Source: CAYLNK01 sp964384675 (GTDB lineage Bacteria > Acidobacteriota > Thermoanaerobaculia > UBA5066). From it: a stretch of DNA of 22,151 nucleotides. Positions within the stretch are counted from its first letter, which is position 1; the number at the start of each line of letters is the position of its first letter. Made by a program: the position numbers and the translations under genes. Of this stretch, positions 14,800-20,940 are shown piece after piece. The DNA is taken from the NCBI GenBank assembly GCA_964384675.1, contig CAYLNK010000076.1, forward strand, positions 1 to 22,151, read 5' to 3'. The notes under the pieces were generated by a model. The model was given only the letters and a program-made list of their open reading frames with translations. It was not told the origin of the DNA and ran no database searches.

Positions 14800-15077
14800 T
14801 TCGTCACCCCCCACTCGACCGCTCCAGCCCCTTCGGCCGTCTCGCGCCGTTCCGCGGCCGGGAGCGGTACCCAGCGATGTCGTTCGCGGGAACCGACGTG
14901 TGTCGCCAGCGCCGCGAGGAGATCGCGAAGGGTCGACTTCTCGAGGCAGCCGTCGGCCCCGGACGCCAAGGCCTCGCGCTGGACCTCCGCCGACGCGACG
15001 CCGGTCCATAGGAGGATGACGGGCCTCGGCACGAGCCGGCTCGCGTGGCGAATCACGTCGAATCCGTTCTCGCGGGC
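14796..15077 (-). pseudogene. C-terminal half of a response-regulator receiver domain, truncated
   Basis: In this frame the translation reads ARENGFDVIRHASRLVPRP, VILLWTG, then ALASGADGCLEKSTLRDLL, which are the fourth and fifth strands and helices of a receiver domain, including the conserved Thr and the Lys of the EKS/KP motif. The phosphoacceptor aspartate and everything before it are missing. The stop overlaps the HtrA start (GTGA), so this was the first gene of the HtrA operon. The coding signal begins abruptly next to the inverted repeat at 15072-15086, where a different gene's start has been joined. Confidence 0.65.
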
Positions 15078-15086
15078 GGAGCCCGC
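15072..15086. repeat. 6-bp inverted repeat at the chimeric junction
   Basis: GCGGGC-GGA-GCCCGC forms a short hairpin exactly at the point where the exported-protein start and the receiver fragment meet. It may mark the recombination breakpoint. Confidence 0.5.
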
Positions 15087-15210
15087 AGGGCGCGCCGTAA
15101 CGGCGGGACCACGCGGGCACTGCTCGCGCGGGAGCCGACCAGAAGAGCACCTCGAGAGCCATTGTCGCGAGCAGCACCGAGCGTGCTGAAACCAGCCGTT
15201 TGCGGGACAT
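15085..15210 (-). pseudogene. Truncated start of an exported, probably c-type-cytochrome-like protein
   Basis: The ATG at 15210 has a strong ribosome binding site (AAGGAGGACGAG). It is followed by a clear signal peptide (residues 1-33, ending SAPARA) and a mature start VPAWSRRYGAPC. This resembles the beginning of exported haem-binding or outer-membrane proteins in which YGxPCxxCH comes first. The similarity ends at the cysteine, before a CH could appear, and the sequence switches to the receiver fragment in another frame. The open frame continues downstream, but with an Arg/Gly-rich translation that looks non-coding. The cytochrome resemblance rests on memory of such N-termini and is uncertain. 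Confidence 0.5.
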
Positions 15211-15229
15211 CTCGTCCTCCTTACATCGA

Positions 15230-15280
15230 TCACTGTGTAGGGCACAACGCAATTGACGATCGCTTCTCCCCGCCGTTCAT
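15230..15280 (-). CDS. Possible 16-codon leaderless leader ORF
   Basis: The ATG at 15280 coincides with the start point predicted from the -10 element at 15287-15292 and opens a 16-codon frame (MNGGEKRSSIALCPTQ) that stops 19 bp before the next gene start at 15210. It has no Shine-Dalgarno sequence. Leader-peptide or chance origin cannot be separated here. Confidence 0.25.
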   Translation of the reverse strand: MNGGEKRSSIALCPTQ

Positions 15281-15286
15281 GAACGA

Positions 15287-15318
15287 AAGATGCTTCCGCA
15301 ACATTAGGGGCGGCTTAG
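15287..15318 (-). promoter_or_regulatory. CTAA-N7-CTAA promoter, junction gene and possibly the HtrA-kinase-regulator operon
   Basis: On the minus strand, CTAA repeats lie at 15318-15315 and 15307-15304, with CATCTT at 15292-15287. Geometry is identical to the other copies. Beyond the repeats, CTGATGCAG-TG-ACTA matter (15325-15343 on the plus strand) closely matches the flank of the copy at 17777-17808. Confidence 0.6.
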
Positions 15319-15343
15319 ATGTGTCTGATGCAGATGAACTACC

Positions 15344-15682
15344 TCGTGACAATGGTCCGCATCGACAGAGACCCTCATCGCACCCCGCGGGATGCGGAAC
15401 CGGGCGGCTTCCAGCTGCCGTGCGCCGCTGACCGTGCATTCCGGTGCGATTTCGCCGCGCTCGCCATCTCGGCCTCGAACGGGCATCCCCGCCGAGCCAC
15501 AGGACGTGGCTCGCGTCCGCAGCACACCGATCGGCTGGTAGGAGTCGGGACGCAAGCGTCGCCAGAAGGCGGAGAGCGCTTCGACGGCCTGGTCGGAGCG
15601 GAGGTTGCCGTGGGTCGGCGGTCTCCGCGGTCCGGCCTCGAAGCGACCAGCGGCTGTCCGCCGCGATCCAGCTCCTCACCTG
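15344..15682. other. Intergenic stretch with no supported gene
   Basis: About 340 bp separate the CTAA promoter from the VWA stop codon. Short frames exist on both strands, but none has a convincing start or family match. One minus-strand frame around 15540-15610 reads DQAVEALSAFWRRLRPDSY with coding-like codon use and could be a gene remnant; I cannot name it. Confidence 0.4.
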
Positions 15683-17038
15683 TCACTGCTGGCCACGGTG
15701 GTGGCTCAGCAGATAACGACGGTAGTGGCCCTCCTTCCTGAGTCGATCGCGCGCCTCCTCGTGGCCGTGCAGCACGCCTTCCCGCTCCGCGCTCGTGAGC
15801 TCCCGCATGAAGTGCTTCAGGACGAACGCCTGGTTCAGGAGCTCCTGGTCCCGGCTCTGGATCGCATACCGCCGCGCGCGGTCGTACACGCGGTCGAAGT
15901 CCGCGCTGGCTTTTCGAAACCGGTCTGTGTCGAGGCCCAGCGCCGCCTCCTCGGCCAGCTCCAGCGCGTGGAGAACCTCGCCGTACATGATCACGTCCGG
16001 GCGATCCGCGGTCGCCGCCGCAGAGGGCGAGTACGCGCTTCGCTCCACGGACGTACGGCTGACCCGATTACTCGACCGCGGGTCGTCGAACGTCAAGGTG
16101 ACCTCGGCGTCGAGGCTGGCGCCCTCCCGGGCCTCGGCCGGCTCGAGCTCCAGCAGGAAGGCGCCGCGCTCGGCGGCGCGGACGTCGCCGACGCCGAGCC
16201 GGTAGGACGCTACCGGGTCGTCGAGGAGCCGCCCGAACACCTTGCTGATCCGACCACCGCGGACGGCCACGCGTAGGGTGACGTTCTGGGCCACCGTCTC
16301 GATCAGTCCGTGCATCTCGGCGGCGAAGGCCTCGGGGAGCTGCTCGGCGGACCTGACGAACGTGTACCGGCCCCCGCCGGCGGTGGCCATGTCGGCCAGC
16401 AGCTTCTCGTTGAACTCGGTGCCGCACCCGAGCGTCGAGAGGTGGATGTCCCTCGAGGCAGCTTTCTCCACGAGCGTGCGCAGGGCAGCGGGGTCGGTGA
16501 CGCCCCTGTTCGCCATGCCGTCGGTCAGGAGGAGGACATGCCGGATCTGGCCCTCGGCCCTTTGGCTATCGACCTGCGCGATGCCTTCCAGCAGCCCGGC
16601 GCTCAGGTCCGTGACGCCTTGCGGCTGGACCTCCTCGAGGCGGTGGTAGAGGTATGGCTTGTTCACGACACGCGCGGCCGGCGAGAGGACCGTGACGTTC
16701 TCGTTGAACGCCACGATCGAGAGCACGTCCAGCTCGGTCATGTTCGCGACCACCTCGCGCGCGGCCGTGAGCGCGTGACGGAACTTCCTGTCCTCGTTCA
16801 TCGACGCCGATCGATCCAGGACGAGAGCGATGTCGAGCGGCGGGCGGGCCGGTGCGCGCGTCTCCGCCACGTAGTCCAGCTTGAGGAGGAGGGTCTCGCG
16901 TCGACCCTTCCCGTAGGAGGAGCTGCTGAGCGAGGCCTTGACGGAGACACCCTCGTTCGCGGCGGAGGGAGGAGCCTCTTCCGCGGCGACCGCGGCGAGG
17001 CTCGAGAACAGGAGCCATGGGATCCACTTCGTGCTCAT
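15683..17038 (-). CDS. Exported von Willebrand factor A (VWA) domain protein
   Basis: The 451-residue protein has a signal peptide (about 1-19, AAVAA) and a VWA domain from about 68 to 250. The metal-ion-dependent adhesion site is complete: DRSAS (Asp75, Ser77, Ser79), a downstream Thr (GVTDLSAGL) and LLLTDGMAN. After it come a beta-rich region and a charged helical tail (about 360-451) ending in HHRGQQ. Similar secreted VWA proteins bind partners at the envelope through a metal ion. The gene starts 22 bp after a Gly/His/Tyr-rich exported protein gene, so the two probably form one operon under the promoter at 17777-17808. The partner is unknown. Confidence 0.87.
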   Translation of the reverse strand: MSTKWIPWLLFSSLAAVAAEEAPPSAANEGVSVKASLSSSSYGKGRRETLLLKLDYVAETRAPARPPLDIALVLDRSASMNEDRKFRHALTAAREVVANMTELDVLSIVAFNENVTVLSPAARVVNKPYLYHRLEEVQPQGVTDLSAGLLEGIAQVDSQRAEGQIRHVLLLTDGMANRGVTDPAALRTLVEKAASRDIHLSTLGCGTEFNEKLLADMATAGGGRYTFVRSAEQLPEAFAAEMHGLIETVAQNVTLRVAVRGGRISKVFGRLLDDPVASYRLGVGDVRAAERGAFLLELEPAEAREGASLDAEVTLTFDDPRSSNRVSRTSVERSAYSPSAAATADRPDVIMYGEVLHALELAEEAALGLDTDRFRKASADFDRVYDRARRYAIQSRDQELLNQAFVLKHFMRELTSAEREGVLHGHEEARDRLRKEGHYRRYLLSHHRGQQ

Positions 17039-17060
17039 CTCTCACCCCTCGAAGCGACCT

Positions 17061-17723
17061 TCAGCGGGAGCCAGGAGGCGGCGCTTCGTCGGGTAGGGCT
17101 TCCGGCGCCTCGCCACCCTCGTCGAGAAACGATGGATTGACGGCCACGGTGGTGTCACTGGACCTTCTCGCCGAGGCCTCGGAGCACGCCTCAGGGTCGT
17201 AGGAGTCCGAGTCCGGGTCGCACGTGTCGTCGCGGTAGGAACGCGATCCATAGCCATACCAGCCGAGGGAGCCGCCGAGGTAGCCGTATGGGTAACCGTA
17301 GCCGTAGTAGCCGTAGCCGTACCATGGGTAGCCATAGCCCCAGTAGCCGTACGAGCTCCCGTAACGGTGATAGAGGTGGCCGCCGAACACGCCGTGACCT
17401 GGGGCGTAATGCCTGCCGCCGTAGCCGCTGCCATGGCGTGATCCGTAGCCGTAGCCGTGTCCGCCGGAGCCATGGCCGTAGGAATAGCCCCGATGGCCGC
17501 CGGAGTAGCCGTGCCCTGTGCTCGGGCCGTGCCTCCCTCCGAAGGCTCCATGTCCAAGACCGCCTCCGTGCCCAAAGCTGCCTCCGTGTCCGAAGCCGCC
17601 TCCGTGTCCGCCGCCACCACCGTGTCCGCCTCCGCCGCCGTGCTGGGCTCTGACGGCTCCGGGCACGAGTAGCGCGAGCCCGAGAACGGCGACCCGCAAG
17701 CTCGCAACTGCGAGTCCTCGCAT
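17061..17723 (-). CDS. Exported Gly/His/Tyr-rich repeat protein, probable metal binder
   Basis: The start at 17723 has a strong GAAGGAGGTGATTCCC. A signal peptide ends at AVRA (residue 26). Residues 27-105 are dense GGGHGGG/GHGGSF-type repeats with a His every few residues. Residues about 110-155 are Gly/Tyr repeats (GYGYYGYGYPYGYLGG), followed by an acidic tail with two cysteines (DDTCDPDSDSYDPEAC). No known enzyme domain is present. His/Gly repeats commonly bind Zn, Ni or Cu, and the Tyr/Gly part resembles aggregating or cell-wall-like segments. A structural or metal-sequestering role in the envelope is inferred. At the DNA level the repeat makes the region prone to length change. Confidence 0.75.
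   Translation of the reverse strand: MRGLAVASLRVAVLGLALLVPGAVRAQHGGGGGHGGGGGHGGGFGHGGSFGHGGGLGHGAFGGRHGPSTGHGYSGGHRGYSYGHGSGGHGYGYGSRHGSGYGGRHYAPGHGVFGGHLYHRYGSSYGYWGYGYPWYGYGYYGYGYPYGYLGGSLGWYGYGSRSYRDDTCDPDSDSYDPEACSEASARRSSDTTVAVNPSFLDEGGEAPEALPDEAPPPGSR
17538..17650. repeat. Short tandem repeats coding Gly-His units
   Basis: On the plus strand, units around CCGCCTCCGTGTCC and CCGCCACCACCGTGTCCGCC recur about six times, encoding GGGHGGG-type units on the minus strand. The tract is likely to vary in copy number between strains. Confidence 0.6.
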
Positions 17724-17776
17724 GGGAATCACCTCCTTCTCGATCTCTCGGCGCCCTTCACTGGCGCCTCATGGGT

Positions 17777-17808
17777 AATCTGGCGCGCGTTTATTAGAGG
17801 CGCGTTAG
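17777..17808 (-). promoter_or_regulatory. CTAA-N7-CTAA promoter, Gly/His-rich and VWA operon
   Basis: On the minus strand, CTAA repeats at 17808-17805 and 17797-17794 precede CAGATT at 17782-17777. A four-codon ATG frame (17772) lies at the predicted start point. The actual first gene starts at 17723 behind a strong ribosome binding site, about 47 bp further on. Confidence 0.6.
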
Positions 17809-17837
17809 AACACGGCTGATGCAGCTGCACTAACACC

Positions 17838-17873
17838 GACGCCCGGCGCCTTCCTCGCCCCGCGCCGGGCGTC
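17838..17873. terminator. Strong hairpin ending the Cys-rich/CusA-side operon
   Basis: GACGCCCGGCGC (17838-17849) and GCGCCGGGCGTC (17862-17873) are perfect 12-bp complements around a 12-base loop. The hairpin lies just past the stop codon at 17897 of the last gene in the minus-strand series, and before the promoter of the next unit. The T tract is poor, but the stem is very stable. Confidence 0.65.
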
Positions 17874-17896
17874 TTCAAAGTGGGTGGTCACTGCGT

Positions 17897-18418
17897 TCAG
17901 TGGTGCCCGTGGCTCGAGCTCTGCGTGGAGTCGGGGTGACCTTGCCTGTCGGGCTCGGCGCGCGGCTTGGAGAAGGCCCGACCACCGGGCAGAGTCCCGA
18001 GGAGCCCATCCGCGGCGGCGAGGGCCCGCTTGACGTCCTTGCGCAGCCGGCGCGGGACCGTCCTGGCCAGGGAATCGAGATTCGTCGCTTGCAGCGCGAT
18101 CCTCCTTCCCGCAGCAAGCAGCTCGGGGGGCTCGGCACCCTTCGATTGCGGGAGGCGACCGATCTCGTCCCGCAGCTCGGAGATGCTCTTCACGTAGTCG
18201 TCCGCGGCCGAGCGGAGCGCGGCGGCGTCCCTCTCGCCGGCGGCGGAGCGGATGGCGCCCAGAAGCTCCTCGGAGCGGTCGAGCCGGGCGGCATCCAGGC
18301 TCACCGGCGCCCCTTTGGCTGGTGCCGGCGCATCAGGATGCGAGTGCTCTTGGGCAGCCAGGGCACCCGGGAGGAGCAGGGCCGTGGTAAGAGCCAATGT
18401 CACGAATCGCATGCTCAT
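17897..18418 (-). CDS. Small exported helical protein with His-rich ends
   Basis: I do not recognise this 173-residue protein. The start is placed at 18418, just after GAGGA at the stop of the upstream Cys-rich gene; the ATG at 18412 is equally possible. A signal peptide (RFVTLALTTALLLPGALAAQ) is followed by EHSHPDAPAPAKG, a long helical region (about 40-150, with LRSAADDYVKSISELRDEIGRLP and RLRKDVKRALAAADGLL), and a tail ending SSSHGHH. The helical middle resembles small four-helix periplasmic proteins, and the His-rich ends could bind metal. Its position at the end of the CusA/Cys-rich series supports a metal-related periplasmic role, which remains inference. Confidence 0.65.
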   Translation of the reverse strand: MSMRFVTLALTTALLLPGALAAQEHSHPDAPAPAKGAPVSLDAARLDRSEELLGAIRSAAGERDAAALRSAADDYVKSISELRDEIGRLPQSKGAEPPELLAAGRRIALQATNLDSLARTVPRRLRKDVKRALAAADGLLGTLPGGRAFSKPRAEPDRQGHPDSTQSSSHGHH

Positions 18419-18423
18419 CGTCC

Positions 18424-18909
18424 TCAGAACACGAGGTGGTCCTTGTCCATGCCGCCGCAACCGTTCTTGGCAAACGGCCTCGCGCAGCCACCCGTATCGC
18501 AGGCGTCACCCGTGAACCCCTTCGGCCCGATCGTCTTGACCCACTCATTCACAGCGACGCGGAGCTGGCCCGCGTCGGCTCCATGGTGCGCGAGCATGTA
18601 GTTCGAGAGGCCCCAGATCGTCATCGCCATGTTGCAGGGACAGCAGCAGGTCAGCATCGAGAACTTCTTGCAGCACGTCGTGGGGATGGAGGACAGGACT
18701 TCCTCTTTGATCTTCTGCTGCTCCGGCGAGAGGTAGATCGAGCTGGCGTATCCGACGAGCTCCGTCGCGTGAGCCCGGACGTCGCTGAAGACGGGCTTCT
18801 TCGTCTTCGGTATCACTCGTATCGAGGAAGGACCGGCAGCGGCGATGCCGCCCCCGAGGAAGAGAATGGTGAGCGTCAACGTGCGAGCGAGAGTCTTCGT
18901 CCGTTTCAT
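18424..18909 (-). CDS. Cys-rich exported protein, paralogue A
   Basis: The 161-residue protein starts at the ATG at 18909 after GAAGGAGAAGC. A signal or anchor helix (residues 10-25) precedes a helical domain. The core has a double-cysteine cluster TTCCKKFSMLTCCCPCN (Cys79, 80, 88, 89, 90, 92) followed by WGLSNYML. A second cluster lies near the C-terminus (GDACDTGGCARPF, Cys137 and 142; NGCGGMD, Cys151), and the chain ends in Phe. The protein at 20381-20914 shares all these motifs. The CCCPC core recalls the CYCxC/PCYCGC exported families, but I cannot assign it with confidence. Soft-metal binding in the periplasm is inferred from the nine cysteines and the CusA context. Confidence 0.75.
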   Translation of the reverse strand: MKRTKTLARTLTLTILFLGGGIAAAGPSSIRVIPKTKKPVFSDVRAHATELVGYASSIYLSPEQQKIKEEVLSSIPTTCCKKFSMLTCCCPCNMAMTIWGLSNYMLAHHGADAGQLRVAVNEWVKTIGPKGFTGDACDTGGCARPFAKNGCGGMDKDHLVF

Positions 18910-18914
18910 TACAG

Positions 18915-18938
18915 CTTCTCCTTCTGCCGCCTCAGGCG
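18915..18938 (-). other. Short hairpin before the ribosome binding site of the Cys-rich gene
   Basis: GCCGCCTGAGGCGGC on the minus strand folds into a 6-bp stem and sits immediately upstream of AGAAGGAGAAG. It may affect translation initiation; the effect is unproven. Confidence 0.3.
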
Positions 18939-19006
18939 GCTGGTTCGATCGGCTGGAGCGCCGGCGCCGGTCGTCGGCGGCTCGGGCCCCATCCAGAGGA
19001 TTGACG

Positions 19007-19024
19007 GCGGTCGATATCGACCGC
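19007..19024. promoter_or_regulatory. 18-bp perfect palindrome, possible operator
   Basis: GCGGTCGATATCGACCGC is a perfect palindrome about 100 bp upstream of the start of Cys-rich gene A, inside the end of the sensor gene. It resembles a dimer-bound operator. The shorter palindrome at 3145-3158 shares GCGGTCGA and TCGACCGC arms. Confidence 0.35.
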
Positions 19025-19036
19025 GTGCATCTCAGA

Positions 19037-20038
19037 TCAGGCACTCGCGCCACCTGCCGCGCGCCCCCACGCTCGGCTCGGCGCGTCGGCCCGGACGAGC
19101 TGTTGCTGCTCCCCCTTCGCGAGCGCGTCCGACACGCGGTCGAGCTCGGCCCGAAGCGCGCGCCAGCGGGCTCGCTCCTCCGGGGCGACCGTTTCCGCTT
19201 CACCCTCGGCCACGACGGCCCGGACCCGCGCGAGCGGCCCCGCGACACCGCGCTCGACCGAGGACAGGGCGGTGGCCACGGCGGCACGGCGCTCGGCCGT
19301 GATCCATCCGTAGACCTGCTCCTCGAGACCCGGCCCGAGCGCCGCCACCGCCTGCACCAGCGGCGAGAGCTCCGCGTCCGTCTGCGGGACGGTGAAGAGC
19401 CAGCCGTTCCCGCGCCGCATGCGGTGGAGAGCCCGGCAGATCTCTCGCAGGGGGGCAACGAGATTCCTCGTCAGAATCCACCAGAGCCCAGCCAGGAGGG
19501 CGCCAGCGGCCAGCAGGGCCTGGACCGTGTGCGCGACGGCGGTTCGCTTCGTCAAGTCTGCTAGACGCTTCCCGTCGCTCTGGTAGCGAAGCTCGAACGC
19601 CCTGCCACCGAGCGAGAGCGGCCGGCTAGCGAGCGTCTCCGCCCTGCGTGCGCTCGTGCTCTCGTTGGCGGGACTCACCAGCACGATGTCCCCTCCCGCC
19701 CGTCGTAGCGACGGGAGCAACGACGCGAGCCGCGCCCTCGCCGCGCTCTCGTCCGCTTGGAAGTCCGGCATTCCCGCCAGGTGTCCCAGGAGCGCCTCGG
19801 CCTGAGCGGATTCGAGGTCGCGGATCTGACCCCGGACCTCGCCGATCCAGACGACCGCGAAGACGCCCAGGGTCAGACCGAACACGCCGGTAGTCCAGGC
19901 GATGATCCGCCCGCGCAGCGATGGCCACCAGGCAGGCTTGGGTGCCTCGTCTCCGTCAGGCGCACTCCTAGCGCTGAGCGCCAGGGGCCATGCCCCCAGC
20001 CCCAGCTGCCATCTGTTACGACCGCGAAGCCGGGCCAC
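19037..20038 (-). CDS. Sensor protein with HAMP and degenerate, kinase-less dimerisation domain
   Basis: The start is placed at the GTG at 20038, directly after the stop of the PII-like gene and behind GGAGGG; the GTG at 20071 is an alternative. The 333-residue protein has a basic N-terminus, a first membrane helix (about 45-67), a periplasmic domain (about 70-168), a second helix (170-190) and a HAMP-like linker (190-243). The next part resembles a histidine kinase DHp helix, but where HELRTPLARLR is expected it reads RGVAGPLARVR, so the phosphoacceptor His is replaced by Arg. No ATPase domain follows. It is probably a degenerate sensor acting by conformation only, or a decaying gene. Confidence 0.7.
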   Translation of the reverse strand: MARLRGRNRWQLGLGAWPLALSARSAPDGDEAPKPAWWPSLRGRIIAWTTGVFGLTLGVFAVVWIGEVRGQIRDLESAQAEALLGHLAGMPDFQADESAARARLASLLPSLRRAGGDIVLVSPANESTSARRAETLASRPLSLGGRAFELRYQSDGKRLADLTKRTAVAHTVQALLAAGALLAGLWWILTRNLVAPLREICRALHRMRRGNGWLFTVPQTDAELSPLVQAVAALGPGLEEQVYGWITAERRAAVATALSSVERGVAGPLARVRAVVAEGEAETVAPEERARWRALRAELDRVSDALAKGEQQQLVRADAPSRAWGRAAGGASA

Positions 20039-20039
20039 G

Positions 20040-20363
20040 CTACGCGCCCTCCGAGGCGGGGGCGTACTCACGCACGCGGAGAAGCCGCTCGACCGGCAGC
20101 AGCGCCACGAACCCGTCGCCGGGCACGCCGGTGTGAGCCGCCTCCGCGATCACGGTCGCCACGGTCTCGGCGCGGACCGTGCTGGTGTAGATGTCGATGC
20201 GAACGCTCTCCGAGAGCCAGTCCTCTCGGTAGAAGTCCATGTACTCGCCGAACCCTCTGACCTTGGTCACCGTGATTCCGTTTACCCCCAGGTCGCGGAG
20301 CCGCTCTTCGACTCGCTCGACGACACTGGTCCGGATGATCGCGGTCACGAGCGTCATCGTCAT
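20040..20363 (-). CDS. PII-like signalling protein of the CusA-associated type
   Basis: The 107-residue protein starts at 20363, 17 bp after the preceding stop, with GGAGGGAGGA as ribosome binding site. It has the PII ferredoxin-like fold pattern (TMTLVTAIIRTSVVERVEERL, GITVTKVRGFGEYMDFY) and the PII B-loop equivalent GVPGDGFVALLPVE. The T-loop is short and lacks the usual uridylylated tyrosine context. PII-like proteins encoded beside CusA/CzcA-type heavy-metal efflux pumps are known as the PII-NG group, and this gene lies between Cys-rich proteins in a CusA gene series. It may sense metal or nucleotide and modulate the pump or the sensor that overlaps its end. Ligand is not shown by the sequence. 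Confidence 0.75.
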   Translation of the reverse strand: MTMTLVTAIIRTSVVERVEERLRDLGVNGITVTKVRGFGEYMDFYREDWLSESVRIDIYTSTVRAETVATVIAEAAHTGVPGDGFVALLPVERLLRVREYAPASEGA

Positions 20364-20380
20364 GGCAGCATCCTCCCTCC

Positions 20381-20914
20381 TCAGAACAACACGTTGGCCT
20401 GGTCCATCCCGCCGCAGCCGTTCTGATTGAACGGACGCTTGCACCCACCGTGGAAACATCCGTCGCCGCTGTAGCCGCCGGGGTTGGTGCGCTTGATCCA
20501 GTCCTTCACCTCGGTGCGCAGGCGCGCCGCATCCGCCTGCTCCACGACGATCAGATAGTTCGAGAGTCCCCAGACGGTCTTGGAGAGGTTGCACGGGCAG
20601 CAGCAGGTCAGGAGCGGGAACTTCTTGCAGCAGTACGCCGGCATCGAGCCCAGGACCTCGACCTTGATGGCCTGCTGCTCCGGCGCCAGGGTCATGTCCG
20701 CGTACCGGATCAGCTCGCGCGCCCTCGCTTGGACCGCGGCGCTCGCTGGCGGCACGGAGCTGGTCTTCGGCGCCTCCCCGCGCATCGCGGCGGGTCGCAG
20801 GTACGAGTACGTGGTGATCGCGGCGACGAGGATGACCAAGCCCACCGCAAGGACGCCCATCCAGGGCGCCAGCTCCGTCGCGGCCGCTGCCTTGTGGGGT
20901 CGCTTGCGTTTCAT
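20381..20914 (-). CDS. Cys-rich membrane-anchored protein, paralogue B
   Basis: The 177-residue protein starts at 20914 after GAAGGAGGCGGAG. A single membrane helix (about 18-42) anchors a periplasmic domain. It shares the clusters of paralogue A: MPAYCCKKFPLLTCCCPCN, WGLSNYLIV, GDGCFHGGCKRPF and NGCGGMD, and likewise ends in LF. The two copies flank the PII-like and kinase-less sensor genes, which points to duplication within the operon. Its gene lies 26 bp after the CusA stop codon, so periplasmic delivery or buffering of Cu/Ag for the pump is a natural inference. I cannot name an established family. Confidence 0.75.
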   Translation of the reverse strand: MKRKRPHKAAAATELAPWMGVLAVGLVILVAAITTYSYLRPAAMRGEAPKTSSVPPASAAVQARARELIRYADMTLAPEQQAIKVEVLGSMPAYCCKKFPLLTCCCPCNLSKTVWGLSNYLIVVEQADAARLRTEVKDWIKRTNPGGYSGDGCFHGGCKRPFNQNGCGGMDQANVLF

Positions 20915-20940
20915 CTCCGCCTCCTTCTCGGGCGCCGCGG

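Noticed and set aside
13714..15210. A single fused gene from the signal peptide at 15210 through HtrA
   Set aside because: The frame is open, but the translation between 14800 and 15085 is Arg-rich shadow sequence, while the other frame encodes a recognisable receiver fragment that overlaps the HtrA GTG.
18424..20914. Selenocysteine in the Cys-rich paralogues
   Set aside because: Both genes have ordinary cysteine codons in the clusters and no in-frame TGA before the final stop.
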